64,000 nt of DNA from Protonemura montana (Eukaryota; Arthropoda; Insecta; Plecoptera; Nemouridae): the NCBI GenBank assembly GCA_947568835.1, contig OX387606.1:18943940-19007939 (forward strand). Direction: 5' to 3'. Every line of letters starts with the position of its first letter. Position 1 is the first letter of the stretch. Below, in pieces: positions 44,901 through 58,023 of this stretch. A program made the translations under genes and the position numbers. The notes beneath the pieces were generated by a model, which saw only the letters and a list, made by a program, of their open reading frames with translations, ran no database searches and was not told the origin of the DNA.

Positions 44901-47900
44901 ACAGAACAGCAAGTCACGGATATAAAAATGTCTGAGCTCCTGGAAGAAACGCAGGCAACTCCTGAAATAGTGACTCGGTCGGTTGCCATGACAGAGCAGC
45001 AGATGACTGGTGAGAACACGTCTGACTTTGTCGCCCCTACAACGCTAGCAAGTACCACAGCTGAGAGAGGAGTCGTTTCCATCGACGTTGCCGTTAAACA
45101 CGAGCAGATGTCTCAGCAAACCACAGAAGATCTACAAATCGAAGAAATCAGATCTAGTTCCAATGCCACTGCAGATCTTGTGACTAGGAGTGTGGCTATC
45201 AAGGAACAGACTTTAACAAGAGAGCATGCAACTGAGATGCCAGTTCCGCTAATGGCCGACACTTCTGAAGCGTCTCTTGACGTCATAGAGAGAGAGGTCG
45301 CGCAAACGCATGAGGTAGACGTCGAGCAAAGCCTTGCGCAGATGACCATCAAAGAATCACTAACGGTCAAAGCCAACACCGACTTTATTAGAAACAAGGC
45401 GGCATTGATTTCTGAGACATTAACTCACCAAGACGCTGAAGATTTTGCGCCGCAAAGTGCGAGACGAGGCTCAAAGGCCACCTCGCAATTCACAACGCTG
45501 GACGTGGCGATCACGGATGAACCGCAAACGGAGCAGGTCGCCGCTGATTTCGCGGCGCCGGAGAAGATTAAAGATGCGAACGCGTCGCCGAGTGTGATAT
45601 CTCGTGACGTCGCCATATCCCAGCAGGCTGACATGCAGCAAACTGTTGCCGACCTCGTTCCCGAGGTATTATTGAAAGGTGCTAACGCCGAGCCTGGATT
45701 CGAGACTAGAGAACTGGCGATATCCCAGCAGCAAGTGCCGCAAGAAGGAAGCGCGGACTTCGAAACCCCAGAGATGAAAGCGGGAACGAAGGCCAAGCCG
45801 GAAGTGGATTCCCTGGCGGTGGCTGTAAGTGAGCAGACCCGGTCGGAACAGAGCGCGGAAGATTTCAAGAGCGAGGAGATGATCGAAGGAGTGACCGCCA
45901 GAGCCGACGTGGAAGTCAGGCAGGCGGGCGTAACGCAGCAGACTCACACTGAGGGAGAAATCACAGAAATTGTGACGAAAACTAAACCGAAGAAGACAAA
46001 GGCCACGCCTCAAGTTGACACGCGTGAAGCAGCTGAAGTCATTCAAACGAAGACCGAAGAAAATGTTACAAATTCTGACTTCGTTACCTTGTTTAAAGAG
46101 ATATTTGCAAAATCAGTAAAGCCATTAGACACAAAGCACGCTGCAGTTACAGAAGAAGCTAAGACAGAAGAGAATTTGCCAGACATTAAAGACAAGAAAC
46201 CTGTTCCCAAGAAGACAAAAGCCAGCGCAAAGGTCGTTTCGAAAAAGGTCGCGGTCACGGAGCAACTGGTGACTGATGAAGGCATCACAGAAATGGGCTC
46301 ACCGACCAAAGCAGACGAGTCCAATGCACAAGCAGAAGTTTTGCCAAGAGCGGTGGCCCTGACAACAGAGCAGGTTGCTAACGAAGGAGTCACCGACTTG
46401 AGTTTCCCCGAGAGTGTTGCAGAAACTAGTGCGCAGACTCAAACTGCGCTGCTGGAAGTCGCAATATCCGATCAGCCAGTCGTTGGTGAGACATCTTCGC
46501 AACTGCTGCGTGAGGAGAAACCTCTGGAGTTGACTGCAAAGCCAGAGGTCGAGGCGAGACAAGTTGCTGAAACCATTCAGATCAAGTCGGAAGAAACAGC
46601 AACAAATTCAGATTTTGTAAATCTCTTTAAAGAAATATTTGCAAAAGCCGCGCCGTCAGATGCAAGAAGTTCTGCGCTGACTGAGGAGACGTTGGCAGAA
46701 GAAAGTGCGCCCGATCTAAAAGAAACAAAGTCCGCTAAGAAAACGAAAGCCGTGCCTAAAGTTGTGTCCAAGAAAGTAGCTGTTAAGCAGAAGTCTTTTG
46801 CTGAAGAAAGCGTGGCTGAAATTGAGGCACCCAAAGATGTGAAAGACGCCGTTGCAACACCAAAAGTGACGCCAAGAGATGTGGCTGTGACACAGCAGAC
46901 ACTGGCAGAAGAAGAAACATCCAGGCTTGTAGTTATCAAGATTCCGGAGGAATCAACGGCTCAGCCAGAGGTAGAATCAAGAGAGGTTGCCGAGACGTCT
47001 CAAGTCAAGCCTGAGGAGAAAACTGAAGATTTACTAGATGTTTCTCCGACGAAAAATAAAATGAAGCCAACGAAAGTAGCAGTTTCTAAGAAACTGGCTG
47101 TGAAGGAACAAGTGAACGTTGAAGAAAGCACATCGGATATAAAGCCTTCTGAATCCCCATCAGAAACCACAGCTGGCTCGGACATATCTTCCCATCCGGT
47201 AGCTGTCACTCAACAAACTCTGGTTGAGGAAGACACATCAACGCTTGTAGTTGAAACGCCAAGCTCGTCTACAGCAGGCCAAGAAGTTGAAGCCAGAGAG
47301 GCTGCTGAAACTAGTGAAACGACAGTAGAAGAGGGTCTAGTCAAATTGAAAGACGATACTGTTAAAAAGACAAAGAAAACAAAACCGTTGAAGACACAAG
47401 AGACTGATAAGAAGTTAGCGGTGCAAGAGGTGGTGGTCACTGAAGAAGGAACGACAGAAATAACTCCAATAAAACCAGCAGCAAAAACTAAAGCAAAAAT
47501 AGACGTGTCGCTTTTACCAGTGATGGAAATCACGTTGACCAAGCCAGAAGAGACTGCGATCAACACAGACTTTGCAAGTCTTTTCAAGGAAATATTTACA
47601 AAAGCTGTAAAACCAATTGTCACTAAAACGTCAACAGTTACAGAGGAAACGATCGCCGATGAAAACTTGGCACAAATAAAATCTCCCAAATCGACCAAGA
47701 AAACTAAGGCAACTAAGAAAATAATTTCAAAGAAAGTAGCAGTACAGGAGACACCTTTTACAGACGAAAGTACCGGAGATTTGAGCGTTCCTGACAAACA
47801 GAGCGAATCTGCCGCAGATCTCGTCGTAGACGTGTGCGTAGCGTTGCAAGTGGAGGATACTGTGACTTCTGACATGACCGCTGACCTCAGACCAGACACT

Positions 47901-50900
47901 GTTAGGAGAGACTCGCTGAAACCCGGCCGAGAGCAGCTGCTGACCATAGCTGACGTCATTACAACCGACACGCTAGAAGTAGTTGCCACAATGAAACCTA
48001 AGACAAAGAAACCGAACAAACGAGCGTCTTTATCGGTAGAACCAGATCAGGAGAGTGCAATCGCGAAAGACGAGCCAGAGACAATAGACGGTCGCGAAGG
48101 AGACGAAATTACCACGGTAGACGCGAAAGTAACCGCCATCAGCAGTGCTGAACAAGAGGAGGTGGAAGAAACGACTTTAAAGACAGGCGCGATTAGAAAG
48201 ACCCGGGTTAAGAAATCTAGCATGATTGTGAGTAGTGTAGTTAGCGACGATGTGAGTGAGGAGGTAAGTGGAGAATCTGTCGAGTCGATGATTAAAAAGC
48301 CAAAGAGACCGCTTCCAATCGCCGACGACAAACTATCAAATGTTGTACACGAAACTATCACCGACACACTGGAAGAACAAGTTACACCGGCACCACACAC
48401 CACCACATCGATGGCACCTGCTGACAAACTGCCAACACACAAACAACCACAACCACCACATACCACCGAGGACCGAACACAACACTCCAGCAGCACCGAA
48501 GACACCATCCAGCCACTAAACACGACAACACCAGAGCAACAACACGCCACAGCGTCAAAGGTCAAACCAGACAACGTCTTGTTTAGGGCCCATGTCAACA
48601 CGACGTCTCCTCACCGGATCATTGACATTTCAGAAACCCTGGCCGAGATCAAACCCACTGTGACCACACACATCACCACACAATTGATCGAGCAAGAACC
48701 GACGGTAACTATATCGGAAACAATCACTGAAATTGCCCACGGTGAGTATGTGCCCGACGAAACACGAGAGGTGGAAGAGTTCATCACACGGTTCCAATCG
48801 AGCCCCGGCCGCGAGCCCACGAAAGTGGTGAAGAAGCGCACTATTAGGAAGGGGGGAAAACCGAGTCCCGGGGTGCTTCAACCTGATGAGGGTGAGGGTG
48901 ACGTGATTGTTGAAGAGGCGGTCGATGTCGACGACGAAGAAATAAGAGACATTCCTGACGAACACGAAGAGACGGTCATCGTTGAAATCACCGATGATCT
49001 TCCGACTGCGGTCGAAGCGCCTGTTGAAGTGAAGAAAATAAAGAAAAGGGTTGTGAAGAAAGTTACTCAGAGGAAAGTAAGTAATGACGAAGAAGAGACT
49101 ATTATTATTGTCCAAGACGACGCTAAAGAGGCTGAAGTAACAACAGAAGAAAGTGTGGAAGATGTGGCAGTGCCCGAAGAAGAAACTGTTGAAATTATCA
49201 TGCCAATCGTGGAAGAAGAAGATAAGAAACCAACAAAGAAAATAATTAAAAAGAAGAAGACTGTGGTGGAGAAGTCTAATAATACACAAATTGTGGAAGA
49301 ACATGTGAAAATAGTAGAGGAAAAAACATTTACACCTGTAGAGGAGATTCAAAAATCACCAGAAGTCGAGGAAATTGAGGAAATTCCCGATGTTCACGAA
49401 GAAACACTCATTGTGGAAGTCACTGACAGCCTGACAGAGGCTGAGGAAAGCACACAAGAAGTTAAGAAGACCAAGAAAAGGGTAGTGAAGAAAGTGACTC
49501 AAAGAAAAGTTGGCATAGAGGAAGAGGAGGCGATTATCACTGTCGAAGATAAGTCCAAGGAGCCTGAAATAACAACCGAAGAAGTAATAGAAGATGTTCC
49601 TGTACCGGAAGAAGAAGCAGTAGAAGCTGGTACTCCAACTCAGATTCCAAAAAAGAAGAAAAAGAAGGTTGCGATTAGCGAAACGAAAGTGACGGAACTG
49701 GAAGTTGCCGAAGTTGTGGAGACTGTGGCCGCAGTTGATGTTCAGGAGCACATTGATGTCCTCGAAGACGTTAAAGAATATCCTGCTAAAGACTTGCCTG
49801 CGGAACCTGAAGCTAAAAAGAAGAAGCCAAAGAAAAAGGTTCATATTACAGATGAAAAGCCTGAAATAATAACGATCGAGCCAGTTGTAATCGAAGATTT
49901 CCCTCAAGAACCGGAGCAACAACCGCAGACTGTTGAACAAATCGAATCTGATGAAGAGGTGATCCACGTAGAGGAGCTCTCTGGAGGAACGATAGTAAAA
50001 AAAAAGATAATCAAAAAGAAGAAGAAGGTTGTTGTTGCCCCTCAAGAAGAAATTCCAGATTTCGAGGAAATACCTGTGGTTGAAGAAGTAGTGTTTAATA
50101 TACCCGACGTGGAAAAGAAGAAACCGAAAAAGAGAGTGATAAAACTAAAGCCTCAACTTGTCAAGGAGCAACCTGTCTTGATGACCATTGAAAGGAAAGA
50201 AATTAAGCCAACGAATGTGAAGATGATTAAAATAACAGACCAAGAGGAAACCCCGTTATTTGCTCAAATTAAATTAAAGAAGCCCACAGTTCAAAGGAAA
50301 AAGGAAATTAAAAGTGTGAAACTTCAAAAGGTCATGCTGCGTAGTCGCATGGAGATAATTGAATATCCACCTCAAGAGCTCACTCCTGTCATAACGTTCA
50401 TGGAGCCAGTTGTTCTAGATCACGGAGTCATCTCAAGAAACACACAGGAAGCTCTGCAGGTGTTAAAGAAGCGGGTCAAGAAGGTGAAGCTTTCTGAAAA
50501 AGAGGAAACTGTGCTGGAGAAGGTTGCGTTCGTTATAGAGAAACAAGAAAAACCAGTTAAACATCAAGTTGAAGAAAAGACGCTCTATGAGAAGTCACCA
50601 AAGCAGCCAGCGCCGGAAGTAACCGAGCCAGCCAAACTGGTGGTTGGCAAAGGAAAGATCCCTGAACCAGAGATAGAGGAGCCACAGCCAATTAAGCTTA
50701 AGAAAATTCCGGAAAAGGCACAGCTTGTTGAGGAAGAGCCCAAGCCGAAACCAAAGAAAGAAGTAGTTGAAGAGGAGAAACCAAAAGAAAAGAAGAAGCG
50801 TGAGCAGCCTGAACTGAAACCGTTCACTCCATATGATATTGATAGAGAGGATTTAGAGTTGGAAAAACCCGAAAAGTATCAGCCAGAAAAGCCAGAAGAA

Positions 50901-53900
50901 AAAGCTCCCGAAGAAGTTAAAGTAAAACGACCGAAGCAAAAGAAGCCCGCTCCAGAGCCAGAAGTTGTTCAAATTCCACTTGTGAAAGGTGTGCCAAAAC
51001 AGCCAGAACCGGAAGAAGATAAAGACATTAAGCTGCGTTATAAAGTAGGCGAACCGGAACCGGAAGAACCGGAGACAATCAAATTGAAACCTTGGACCAA
51101 GGAGAAGCCAGAGGAAGAACCAGAGCCAATCACACTGACAGTTGGTAAACCTAAGCCAGAAGACAAGAATCCAGATGATGAAAACTTTGATATTAAACCA
51201 TTCGCTCTTGACGACGAAATCAAAAAGAAGAAAAAATTGAAAAAGAAACCAACTCCAACCGAAGAGCCGTCTCCAGTTGAAGAAATTCCCAAAAAAGAAG
51301 ACGTGATTACAGAGAAAGAAATTCCTCTAGAGTACGAGGAGGAAATAAAAACAGTCATCACCTCTGTAAAGATTGTACCTGAAGTGGAAGAAGAAATCTC
51401 CATCGAGTTCAAACCACGGGAAATTGAAGAAGCAAGCATATATGTTGAGGAACCTGCTGAGCCACTGCTGAGTCCTGCCTCTGAGAAACCAGAGAAAGAT
51501 ATCAAGAAAAATAAGAAGAAGAAGGTAACAATTGCGGAGCCAATTATTTTAGAAAGAGATGCGAAAGAAGAGAAGCCGGTACAGCCCGAAGAAAAGACCG
51601 AAGAAATCGCTTCTCCTGTTTATGACACCCAAAGGCCAGAAATAAAACTGGAGCCTCAGAAAAGTATTAAAATCACCGACACGGTACCAAGTGAAGAAGT
51701 CAGTGATATTGTGAAGGCACCCACCGAAGAAGGCAAAGCAACTACAAAGCAAGAAGTCCAAATTCCTGTCACAGTAGAGGAAGCAACAGCTCATGACGAA
51801 ACTATCCCACTAGACGATGAAAAGAAACCAGAGAAGAAAGCAAAAACAAAGAAGGTCGTCAAGGAACGTAAAGCAGCCGAATCCTCGAAAGTTGAGGTCG
51901 AACAGAAAGAGCTCGACACTCCTGATGTGAAACCAGAACCGGAAGAGGCGAGGCCTATTATCCCGTCTCAAGACGCTGTGGCAACTTCGCAAGTGGAGGT
52001 CACCGAACAAACCGAACCGTTGAATAAATTGTTGAAACCTGCCACAGAAACTGCTGCTATCGTCATCACCGAACTAGAATCTGTCACAAGCACTGAGCAA
52101 CAGGAGTTAAACTTCACACAAGATTCAAAGGTCGATTCCACAGAAGTAGAAAAAGCTACAATGAAAGTAGAACCTCAAGATGCAGTGACGGAAGAGGAAT
52201 CAGCTACTTTGATAGAGCCTAAAACAAAGACAAAGAGAAAAGCGAAGCCTAAAGTTGACGAAGTTCAGCCATTAGTCGTAGAAGAGCCGATGCCATCGGT
52301 AAAACTAGTTGACATTCCCGAGAAAAAGCAGGAGACTCAAGTCTCCAAAGAGATTGTCGAAGAGTCACAGACTGAAGAGAGAGCGCAAGTAGCGGAAGTG
52401 ATTGTGCAAGAGGAGATAGAAACCATTGTGGATGGCAAGAAAACTGTAAAAGTCGTAAAGAAAAAGAAGAAAATAGAAAAGAAAACGGAGACACCAGCTG
52501 GAGAAGAGCAACCAATTGAAACCGTTGAACCGTTTGAGTCAGAAGCGCCGATTAAGGAGCAAGCCGAGGTCAGCATAGGCGAGCACCACGTGGCGTCACT
52601 TGAAGAGACTAGGTCTGAAGCCATCGCCGAGGCCTTCGAAGTCACGAAGAAGCCCGAGAAGAAGCAAGCCAAGCCTTCCGTGAAGGCTCAGAAATCTGTG
52701 ACCGTCGTCGAAGTAGTTGCTCAATCCGAAGGTGAAGATATTCTTACTGACAAACCGGCTGATTTGCATGCGCAGCAGGTGTTATCTGAGGTACAATCCG
52801 TCACCGTCGATCAGGTTGAAACATTCGACACGCACACACACCTTGAGAAACCCGACTCCCATCCCAAACAAGCAACCCCATCCATCCTCCCACAGGAGTC
52901 AGTCGCCATCACGCAGGTTGAACCTCAACAAAAAGAGGACGACCTGTTCACCACAAAGAGACCAGATATGATTTCAGCAAAACAATCTATTCCCGAACAA
53001 GACTCTATCACAATCAGCCAAGTTGAGACATCAGAAACACCGGCCGAGCTAAAACCAACAGAAACACTGGGAGAGACAGCAACAACTAGTTCAACACTTG
53101 CTGAATCGATGACCATCACAGAGGTACAACCAGGCCAATCTACAGGTGAGCTTATCAAACCAATTAAACATAAATCTGACACGGCTCAGCGAAAACAATC
53201 TACACAGGAACCAATACATATACAAGAAGTGATTACAGAACAGATTGCTACAGGGACAAGCAACGAGAAAACACCACACGTCACATTGTCAACGCAAAAA
53301 GTCGTCCAAAAACGACAGAAAGCAGCGACAGTGACAGAAGTATCCACTGACACAAAGGAGTCCGACCTCCAAGCAGAAACAACACCTGTACAACAAGCGA
53401 CAGTTACATTACCGGAAACAGAGAAACACTTGTCAATTACTCAAGTTGAAACTGGCGTGTTTCCAGGTGAAATATCTATGCCGTCAACGGTCAAGGAGCA
53501 GGTAAGGCCAGTAGAGACGCCGACAGAGAAGCAGTCGGTTATTGTCGAGACAGTCCGCTCACAGCTGAATGAAGAGTCTTTGGACTCTGTCGTACAGACA
53601 GAAGTCCAGGCGAAGCAAACTGTCGTCCCTGAACAACCGACAGCCGTGGCCACCGACACCCAGGCGAAAGAGGCCCCCAAAAAGCCGAAGAAGCCGAAGA
53701 AAAAACCCGAAGAGGGGAAGCCCGAAGAAGAAAAGCCAGAAATTCTAACAACAGAGGTGTTAGAAACTGCTCCCGCCGTTCCAGAACAAGTAAAAGATTC
53801 TCTTGTGGAAAGTGAAGCTGTTGAAGTCGTTCAGGTAACGCCAGAGACAAGAACTTTCGAGTTGCCTGAGCAGGAGACGGAACCCGAAGTAGCTGAGCCA

Positions 53901-56900
53901 GTCGAAGAAGAAGATGACGACGAACCAATCAGCGTCACTGAGAAAACGCCAACTAAAAAGATTCTCAAGAAAAAGAAGAAGGTGGTAGTGCCTAAAGAAG
54001 AGAGTCCCGAGAAAGAATCTCCTGTCGAGGAAATTGAGATTGAGAGCTTGCCTGTGGTCGAAGACGTCGTGTTTAATATACCAGACTTAGAGAAAAAGAA
54101 GCCCAAAAAGTTGAAGATAATCAAACCAAAGCCAGAACTTATGAAGGAGCAGCCAGTCTTGATGACTATCGAGCGGAGAGAGATCAAACCAACACAGATT
54201 AAGATGACAGACGTCAAACAGCCTGAAGAGGTGCCTCTCTTTGCGCAAGTTAAGTTGAGAAAGTCGTCGGTGCAGAGGAAGAGTGTTTCTGTTGCAAAGG
54301 TTCCTAAGTTTATGCTCAAAAGTCGTATGGAGGTCGTTCAATATCCGCCCGAAGAGCACAAACCAGTCATCACGTTCATGACTCCTGTTGTAATTGACCA
54401 TGGAGTTATTTCACGAAACACGCAAGAGGCTCTTCAAGTATTGAAAAAGAAGGTCAAGAAGGTGAAACTGTCGGAAAAAGAGGAGATTGTTCTCGAAAAA
54501 GTTGCATTCGTTATCGAGAAACAGGAAAAGCCAGTGAAACAAGAAGTCGAGGATAAGAAACCGTACGAAAAGGCAGTTAAACAACCAGCGCCCGAAGAAG
54601 CCGAACCACGTAAACTGAGCGTCGGGAAAGGAAAAGTTCCCGAGCCAGAAATTGAAGAGCCTCAGCCGGTCAAACTCAGGAAGATCCCAGAAAAACCACA
54701 GCCTATCGTTGAAGAAGAAAAGTCTAAGCCAAAGAAAGTTATTGTTGAGGAGCCTAAACCAGTAGAAAAGGAAGAGCGAGTCCGTCCTGAATTTAAACCA
54801 TTCGAGCCGTATGATCTTGAACGGGAAGATATTGAGTTGGAGAAACCAGAGAAATATGAACCAGAAAAGCCAGAAGAAAATCTTCCTGAGGAAGTAAAGG
54901 TGAAACGACCTAAACAAAAGAAGCCGGTGCCTGAGCCAGAAGTTGTTCAAATTCCACTTGTGAAAGGAGTGCCAAAACAGCCAGAGCCAGAAGAAGATAA
55001 AGACATAAAGCTGCGTTACAAGGTTGGTGAACCGGAGCCAGAGGAGCCAGTGACTATCAAACTGAAACCTTGGACCAAGGAAAAGCCAGAAGAAGAACCA
55101 GAACCAGTTGTTGCAAGCATTCCAAAGCCTGTGCATCCCGAAAGAAAGCCTGAGGATGAGGAAATAACTCTAAATATTGAGAAGCCCAAGGAAGAACCAG
55201 TCAAGAAAAAAGTGCTGAAGAAGAAACCAAAAACTGAAAAGCCTGAGGAAACTCCTGAGGAAGAAATCACACCAGAGGAACCAACCAAACCGGTTGAAGA
55301 AATCAAAAAGCCTGTAGAGGAATCAGTTCCAGCTGTCAAAGAAAAGCCGGAACCAGTACCAGAAGTTGTAGAAGAGCCTAAACCAGTACCAGTAGTTGTA
55401 GAAGAGCCTAAACCAGAGGTGAGAGAAGATGTGCCAGAAGAAATAATTCAAGTTAAACGTAAGAAGCAACCGGTGGAAGAAACCACACAGGAAGTGACAT
55501 TTACTGGCTCAGTGGTCGAACAAAAGGAAGAAGAGATAACGCAAGCGGTGACACTTAAAAAGAGGAAGCCAAAGAAGGTGGTGAATGATGAGGCCGCAGC
55601 TGAAGTTACTCTCAAGCCAGAGGTCGTACAAAAGCCGGAAGAAGAGGAAGTAGTAGCGGAGGTTTCTTTCAAGAAGCGGCCATCAGTCCAACCGGTCGTT
55701 GAGGAAGCCACCGAAGAGATCACTTTGAAAAAGTCGTCTCCAGAGCCAGAAGAGGTAGTAGAGGCAATTACTCTCAAGAAAAAGAAGCCTAAGAAGCCTG
55801 TCGTTGAAGAAGCAGCTGAAGAAATAACGATTCAGAAGACACCGGAGTTACCAGAAGAAGAAGAAGTAGCTGAAGCTATAACGATTAAGAAAAAGCGACC
55901 GTCAATAAGACAGGACGTGGTCGAAGATGTAGCTGAAGAAATTACACTTAGGAAGACGCCAGAACAGCCGCAAGAGGACGTTGAAGAGGCCATTGTCATT
56001 AAAAAGAAACGACCGTCTGTAAAACCAACGGTCGTTGAGGAGGTTGCCGAAGAAATTACTATTCAGAAAACTGTGGAAGAGCCGCAAGAAGATGTCCAGG
56101 AAGAGATAACGATAAAGAAGAAACGCCCTGTTATTAAACCAACTGTAGCCGATGATGTAGAAGAAGCAATCATCTTAAAGAAAGCACCCGCAAAGCCTCA
56201 GGAAGAAGTAGCGGAAGCAATAACCATCAAGAAAAAGCGCCCATCAGTTAAGCCGACCGTGGTTGAAGAGGTGGCAGAGGAAATTACTATAAAGAAGACT
56301 GTTGAAGAACCACAAGAAGACGTTGTAGAGGCAATTACGATAAAGAAGAAGCGTCCATCGATACAGCAGGTAGACGAAGAGGAGGTTTCGGAAGAAATAA
56401 CACTCAAGAAAACTCCAGAGAAGGCGCAGGACGAAGTCGCTGAGGCAATAACCATCAAGAAAAAGCGCCCATCAGTTAAGCCAACCGTGGTTGAAGAGGT
56501 GGCAGAGGAAATAACTATAAAGAAGACTGTGGAAGAACCACAAGAAGACGTTGTAGAGGCAATTACGATAAAGAAGAAGCGTCCATCGATACAGCAGGTA
56601 GACGAAGAGGAGGTTTCGGAAGAAATTACACTCAAGAAAACTCCTGAGAAGGTGCAGGACGAAGTCGCTGAGGCAATCACAATAAAAAAGAAACGTCCAT
56701 CCGTCAAGCCAACTGTGGTTGAAGAAGTTGCCGAGGAAATAACCATAAAGAAAACCGCTGAGGTCGAGGAGCCCCAAGAGGATGTGACTGAAGCAGTAAC
56801 TATAAAAAAGAAGCGCCCTTCGGTTAAGCCAACTGTCGTAGAGGAAGTGACCGATGAGTTTACAATTAAGAAAGCCGCACCCGAGCAACCAACTGAAGAA

Positions 56901-58023
56901 CAAGAAGTCAGTCAGGCAATATCGATCAAGAAGAAGTCGAAGAAGCCCGTTGTGGAAGAGGTGGCTGAAGAAATTACTATCCGCAAGACGGTTCCAGAAG
57001 AGCCTGTCGAAGACGTCAGCGAACAGGTGACGTTGAAAAAGCGACAACCCAAAAAGTCTTTAGAAGAGACGTCGGAGGAAATAACCTTAAAGAAAATTAC
57101 TCCGAAGGCAACTGCTGAAGAGCCTGAGGAAGTCAGTCAAGCTGTGACAATTAAGAAGAAACCGTCAATCAAACCTGTGCAAGAAGAGGCAGCTGATGAG
57201 ATTACCCTGAGAAAGGTTGCTCCTGAGAAACCCGAAGAGGAAGAGATTTCCGAGCAGATTACACTCAAGAAGAAGGCAAAGAAGCCTACTAAGACTGAAG
57301 ACGTGAGCGAGGAAGTTACATTGAAGAAGCTTAAACCAAAATCAGAGCCCGAGGAGGACGTTGTTGGTGAATTTACTATGAAAAAGACTGTGAAACCACG
57401 CAAGCTATCTCTTGAGGAACATTCTGAAGAAATTACACTAAAGAAGGCGTCAAGAAAGCCGTCCATGCCTGAAGTCGAGGAGATAATTGGCACAGAGACC
57501 ATAACAATGCGACCTCGTATCACTCGAACGAAGGAAGAAATCGAACAGGAATTCAAAATCTCTTTGAACACCTACGAAGAAGAAGAAATTAGCATGTCAG
57601 GGAAAGTGCGCCTGCGAAAGCCGAGTCGCCCTCAGACGTTCAGCGAAGAGAGTGGCGAATCCACCATCCAAATCACACAAGAACTTGAAGATTTGGACGA
57701 ACCCATTGTGGAGGAACCCGAAGACGAAGACGACGAGATTGTCGAGCTGCGACGTGAGCCCAGCTACGAGGACGACGAAGTCGAGGAGCTGGTCGCGCTA
57801 AAACGGCGCCCCAGCGAGGACATCGAGGAAAGCTTCCGCGTTCCATTCCGAAAGAAATCGACTGAAGTGCGACGACCATCGTACACTGTCGAGCACCACG
57901 AAGAAGAATTCCAGATCGGACTCAAGCGAGAAAGGCCAGCTCCCGAAGGTGCCCTTTACGAGGAGGAGTCTCTACAGCTCAAACTCAAGTCTACCAGAAA
58001 ACCTTCACAGACCTTACATCAAG
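35953..58023 (+). CDS. sls: sls giant exon, 7,357 codons: repeat spring and PEVK-2
   Basis: Acceptor acacttccacag (an alternative 18 bases on keeps frame), donor CAAG|GTTAAT, phase 1 at both ends. One open frame of 22,071 bases. Order: charged KKVVKEESEEEVEVEIE start; about 104-residue repeats (36,400-43,700) with EVAEKTEVLTE, PFESIV.TQATVRE and FEEGRSVTVTEVT; about 35-residue VAVTEQ repeats (43,700-47,900) with three LFKEIF segments; a Thr/His/Pro/Gln-rich patch (48,380-48,580); KKK and acidic blocks; a 355-residue block present twice (50,060-51,135 and 54,030-55,110); 35-residue ITQVE repeats (51,950-53,520) between them; PEVK-2 with EEITIKKK repeats (55,480-57,450); and an acidic tail with RKPSRP and RRPSED. 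It acts as an unfolded spring. No Ig domain was seen. Splice ends are predicted; the coding status is certain. Confidence 0.93.
36400..43700 (+). repeat. About 104-residue (312-bp) coding repeats
   Basis: Successive EVAEKTEV-type boxes recur at near 312-base spacing (for example about 40,164 and 40,479). I count 16 clear boxes from about 38,290 to 43,000 and more divergent units before. Each unit runs VGEV..ETP, EQ.PFESIV, REGEF.G.FKP, AEVTFEEG, VTEV..EDKE, PKER.ARPDITG. Confidence 0.85.
46068..46115 (+). other. LFKEIF segment, copy 1
   Basis: Encodes TNSDFVTLFKEIFAKS inside the giant exon. It is hydrophobic and helix-forming in an otherwise polar array. Copies 2 and 3 are at 46602-46649 and 47559-47606. 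Confidence 0.85.
46602..46649 (+). other. LFKEIF segment, copy 2
   Basis: Encodes TNSDFVNLFKEIFAKA, nearly the same as copy 1. Confidence 0.85.
47559..47606 (+). other. LFKEIF segment, copy 3
   Basis: Encodes INTDFASLFKEIFTKA, the most diverged copy, with the DF..LFKEIF.K core kept. Confidence 0.85.
50060..51135 (+). repeat. Duplicated 355-residue block, copy 1
   Basis: From PVVEEVVFNIPDVEKKKPKK through KEQPVLMTIERKEIKPT, ITFMEPVVLDHGVISRNTQE and LVKGVPKQPEPEEDKDIKLR to TIKLKPWTKEKPEEEPEP. Copy 2 lies about 3.97 kb downstream. Confidence 0.9.
54030..55110 (+). repeat. Duplicated 355-residue block, copy 2
   Basis: Collinear with copy 1 (VVFNIPDLEKKKPKK, KEQPVLMTIERREIKPT, ITFMTPVVIDHGVISRNTQE, DKDIKLRYKVGEPEPEEP). 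Protein identity is high, with more synonymous change, so it is an old duplication under constraint. Confidence 0.9.
55480..57450 (+). repeat. PEVK-2 EEITIKKK repeats
   Basis: Alternating acidic and KKK boxes (EEVAEEITIKKTVEEPQED, EAITIKKKRPSVKPTVV) of 18-22 residues each, about 35 boxes in all. A recent 228-bp duplication lies inside. Confidence 0.88.
56205..56660 (+). repeat. Recent 228-bp tandem duplication
   Basis: 56205-56432 and 56433-56660 encode the same 76 residues (EVAEAITIKKKRPSVKPTVV ... EEVSEEITLKKTPEK) with only a few base differences. The third unit starts at 56661 and diverges. Confidence 0.9.

Larger units (their letters stand above)
43700..47900 (+). repeat. About 35-residue (105-bp) VAVTEQ coding repeats
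   Basis: Units such as VAMTEQQMTGENTSDFVAPT are 34-36 residues long and diverged. Roughly three dozen are present, with inserted LFKEIF and KKTKA segments in the last third. Confidence 0.8.

Noticed and set aside
47210-49352. Several 180-270-codon minus-strand open frames
   Set aside because: Antisense shadows of low-complexity coding in the giant exon.
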